From Flaviaestuariibacter sp. (lineage in GTDB: Bacteria; Bacteroidota; Bacteroidia; Chitinophagales; Chitinophagaceae): DNA of 34,493 bases. Below the pieces are notes generated by a model. That model was given only the letters and a program-made list of their open reading frames with translations. It ran no database searches and was not told where the DNA came from. The first letter of the stretch is position 1; the number at the start of each line of letters is the position of its first letter. A program made the position numbers and the translations under genes. The stretch lies in NCBI GenBank assembly GCA_028288515.1, contig JAQBNP010000094.1, positions 1 through 34,493 on the forward strand, written 5' to 3'. Shown piece after piece: positions 33,392 to 34,493 of the stretch.

Positions 33392-33423
33392 CAAAAATAT
33401 GAGCGGAATCGTTTCCGCCAAAA
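33392..33423 (-). promoter_or_regulatory. Promoter of the his operon
   Basis: On the minus strand TTTTG (33423-33419), exactly 19 bases, then TATTTTTG (33399-33392). Both boxes and the spacer fit the Bacteroidota consensus TTTG-N19-TAnnTTTG without mismatch. The transcript start is expected within a few bases of 33387. Confidence 0.8.
33403..33418. repeat. Exact inverted repeat inside the his promoter spacer
   Basis: GCGGAA (33403-33408), TCGT, TTCCGC (33413-33418). The arms are perfect complements and fill the spacer between the -33 and -7 boxes, a position where a bound regulator would exclude RNA polymerase. No known operator is recognised. Confidence 0.45.
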
Positions 33424-33552
33424 GTTTTCTGATCCCCGGACCGACTTCGAAATGCATGAATTATCGATTCTTTAAGAGGCGAACTGCGGGGGTCGCCCAA
33501 CTTTTGCAATGCTTTCACCGTCTCACAGGTGAACTTTACACAAACCTTCAGC

Positions 33553-33972
33553 ATGAGGAAGATCGCATTCAGCCTGGCTCTGATCCTGGTAAGCCTTTTT
33601 GGGAAATCCCAGAAGATCGAGTCCATCTATTTTAACCTGTACACTGACAGCCTCAAGAAAGGTTTCTACAACTATATCAACGTCGACGGCCACTCCACGG
33701 ACGACCGCTGGTTCCCGCTCGACTCGACGACGATCAGGCTCACGACGAACGGCGGGACATTCAAAGGCAACAGCCTGTTCATTGACAGCAGCTATACCGG
33801 GGAAACGGTGACGGTCAAAGCCGTTCTGCGCAGCAACCCCGCCGTCTGGAAAGAAACAGTGATCTATATCCGCCGTCGCGGCTTCGACGAGCCCCTCAAG
33901 ACCGCCGAAGAGATCCTGGATGAAATGCGGCGAAGCGGCGGCAAGACAAAGGTCAAAACGAAAAAATCCTAG
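33553..33972 (+). CDS. Small secreted protein, unknown function
   Basis: The ATG at 33553 opens a signal peptide (MRKIAFSLAL, cleavage after GKS, mature Gln20), giving 139 residues; the in-frame ATG at 33529 would add eight residues before it. The mature part looks like a short beta-sandwich: IESIYFNLYTDSLKKGFYNY, then WFPLDSTTIRLTTNGGTFKG and ETVTVKAVLRSNPAVWKETV. It ends in a basic tail (KTKVKTKKS). I do not recognise a family. It is divergent from the his operon, whose promoter and spacer repeat lie about 130 bases upstream. No clear promoter of its own was found. Confidence 0.7.
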   Translation: MRKIAFSLALILVSLFGKSQKIESIYFNLYTDSLKKGFYNYINVDGHSTDDRWFPLDSTTIRLTTNGGTFKGNSLFIDSSYTGETVTVKAVLRSNPAVWKETVIYIRRRGFDEPLKTAEEILDEMRRSGGKTKVKTKKS

Positions 33973-33974
33973 CC

Positions 33975-34022
33975 AAAAAAAAGCGCTGACGACCGGAAGC
34001 AATCGCTCTCGTTCGTCAACGC
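33975..34022 (-). terminator. Intrinsic terminator after the transaldolase gene
   Basis: On the minus strand GCGTTGACGA (34022-34013) pairs with TCGTCAGCGC (33992-33983; one G-T pair) around a 20-base apical part with its own AGC/GCT stem. Eight T follow (33982-33975). It lies about 70 bases after the transaldolase stop. Confidence 0.75.
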
Positions 34023-34094
34023 CCGGTTCTGTTCCTGCAGGGTAGGCGATGGCTAGATGCCCGATTCCACTCCCGTGTGCAGGTCCCTGTCCTC

Positions 34095-34493
34095 TTACAT
34101 CTTCTTTGCGTCTTCCAGGAATTTCGCCAGGCCGATATCGGTCAGGGGATGTTTCAGCAAACCGAGAATGGATTCCAGCGGGCATGTGCAAACGTGTGCG
34201 CCAAGCTCTGCGGCACGAACGATATGATTGGCATTGCGGATCGACGCTGCCAGGATCTCTGTCTTGAAGCCCTGCAGCGCGAAGATGTTCGCGATCTGCT
34301 CGATCAGGATCATACCGTCCCAGCCCGAGTCATCGATGCGGCCGATAAAGGGCGAAACATAAGCGGCACCCGCTTTTGCGGCAAGGATGGCCTGGCCCGC
34401 GGAGAAGATCAGCGTGCAGTTGGTACTGATACCGTTGTCAGTAAACCATTTAATGGCTTTGATGCCGTCTTTGATCATCGGCACCTTCACTAC
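34095..34493 (-). CDS. Transaldolase / fructose-6-phosphate aldolase family protein, 3' part
   Basis: The frame is open from the right edge (133 codons) and ends at 34095, so the N-terminal part with the first strands of the barrel is missing. Visible: VVKVPMI at the edge, STNCTLIFSAGQAILAAKAG, YVSPFIGRIDDSG and a C-terminal end with TCPLESILGLLKHPLTDIGLAKFLEDAKKM. These match the short (about 215-residue) transaldolase subfamily shared by bacterial Tal and Fsa. The Schiff-base Lys of the family is in VKVPM at the edge. The enzyme would work in the non-oxidative pentose phosphate pathway or act on fructose 6-phosphate; which of the two cannot be told. It has its own terminator. Confidence 0.92.
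   Translation of the reverse strand, partial: VVKVPMIKDGIKAIKWFTDNGISTNCTLIFSAGQAILAAKAGAAYVSPFIGRIDDSGWDGMILIEQIANIFALQGFKTEILAASIRNANHIVRAAELGAHVCTCPLESILGLLKHPLTDIGLAKFLEDAKKM

Noticed and set aside
33983-34090. A signal recognition particle RNA or tRNA in the spacer
   Set aside because: ACCGGAAGC superficially recalls the SRP apical loop, but the conserved AGG.CCGGAAGG context and long helix are absent, and no tRNA T-arm or cloverleaf forms.

Overview
The window is chromosomal DNA from a G+C-rich member of the Bacteroidota, most likely of the Chitinophagaceae type. The evidence is a secreted metalloprotease with a type IX secretion (T9SS) C-terminal sorting domain, promoters of the Bacteroidota form TTTG-N19-TAnnTTTG instead of TTGACA/TATAAT, little sign of Shine-Dalgarno sequences, and signal peptides that nearly all end in a small residue followed by Gln. 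No phage, insertion sequence, CRISPR array, tRNA or rRNA was seen. The genus cannot be fixed from the sequence alone.

Layout. 1-894 is the 5' part of a CBM20-bearing 4-alpha-glucanotransferase that runs off the left edge. 1059-1214 is a 51-residue membrane protein. 1402-5055 carries dnaK and, divergently, dihydrolipoyl dehydrogenase. 5171-9228 holds a small outer-membrane protein, a DUF4197 protein, a DAO-type flavoprotein and a T9SS-exported M43 protease. 9464-11159 holds a lipoprotein glutaminyl cyclase and a methyltransferase. 11203-16474 is an envelope operon: giant TPR protein, beta-barrel, HU-CCDC81-like membrane protein. 16665-20182 holds DoxX, a DUF6526-like protein, a PBP4-type carboxypeptidase and CinA. 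20306-28905 holds an E2 acyltransferase, a histidine-phosphatase lipoprotein, two proteins of unknown function, an S9 peptidase, an EamA transporter and a secreted amidohydrolase. 28908-33423 is a histidine operon (hisGDCB) with its own attenuator. The right edge holds a small secreted protein and the 3' part of a transaldolase-family gene.

Two systems stand out. First, the his operon is preceded by a near-consensus promoter, a 17-codon leader peptide containing His-His-Ala-His, an antiterminator strand that includes the leader's own stop codon, and an intrinsic terminator just before hisG. The -7 box lies only five bases before the leader ATG, so the leader is probably translated from a leaderless or nearly leaderless mRNA. 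An exact inverted repeat fills the promoter spacer. Second, nine of ten predicted signal-peptidase-I substrates would expose an N-terminal Gln after cleavage, and a lipid-anchored glutaminyl cyclase that could turn that Gln into pyroglutamate is encoded in the same window, divergent from one such substrate.

The gene arrangement is compact. Four convergent pairs meet with 0-2 bp between stops or overlap by 23 bp, while three others share symmetrical hairpin terminators that can work in both directions.
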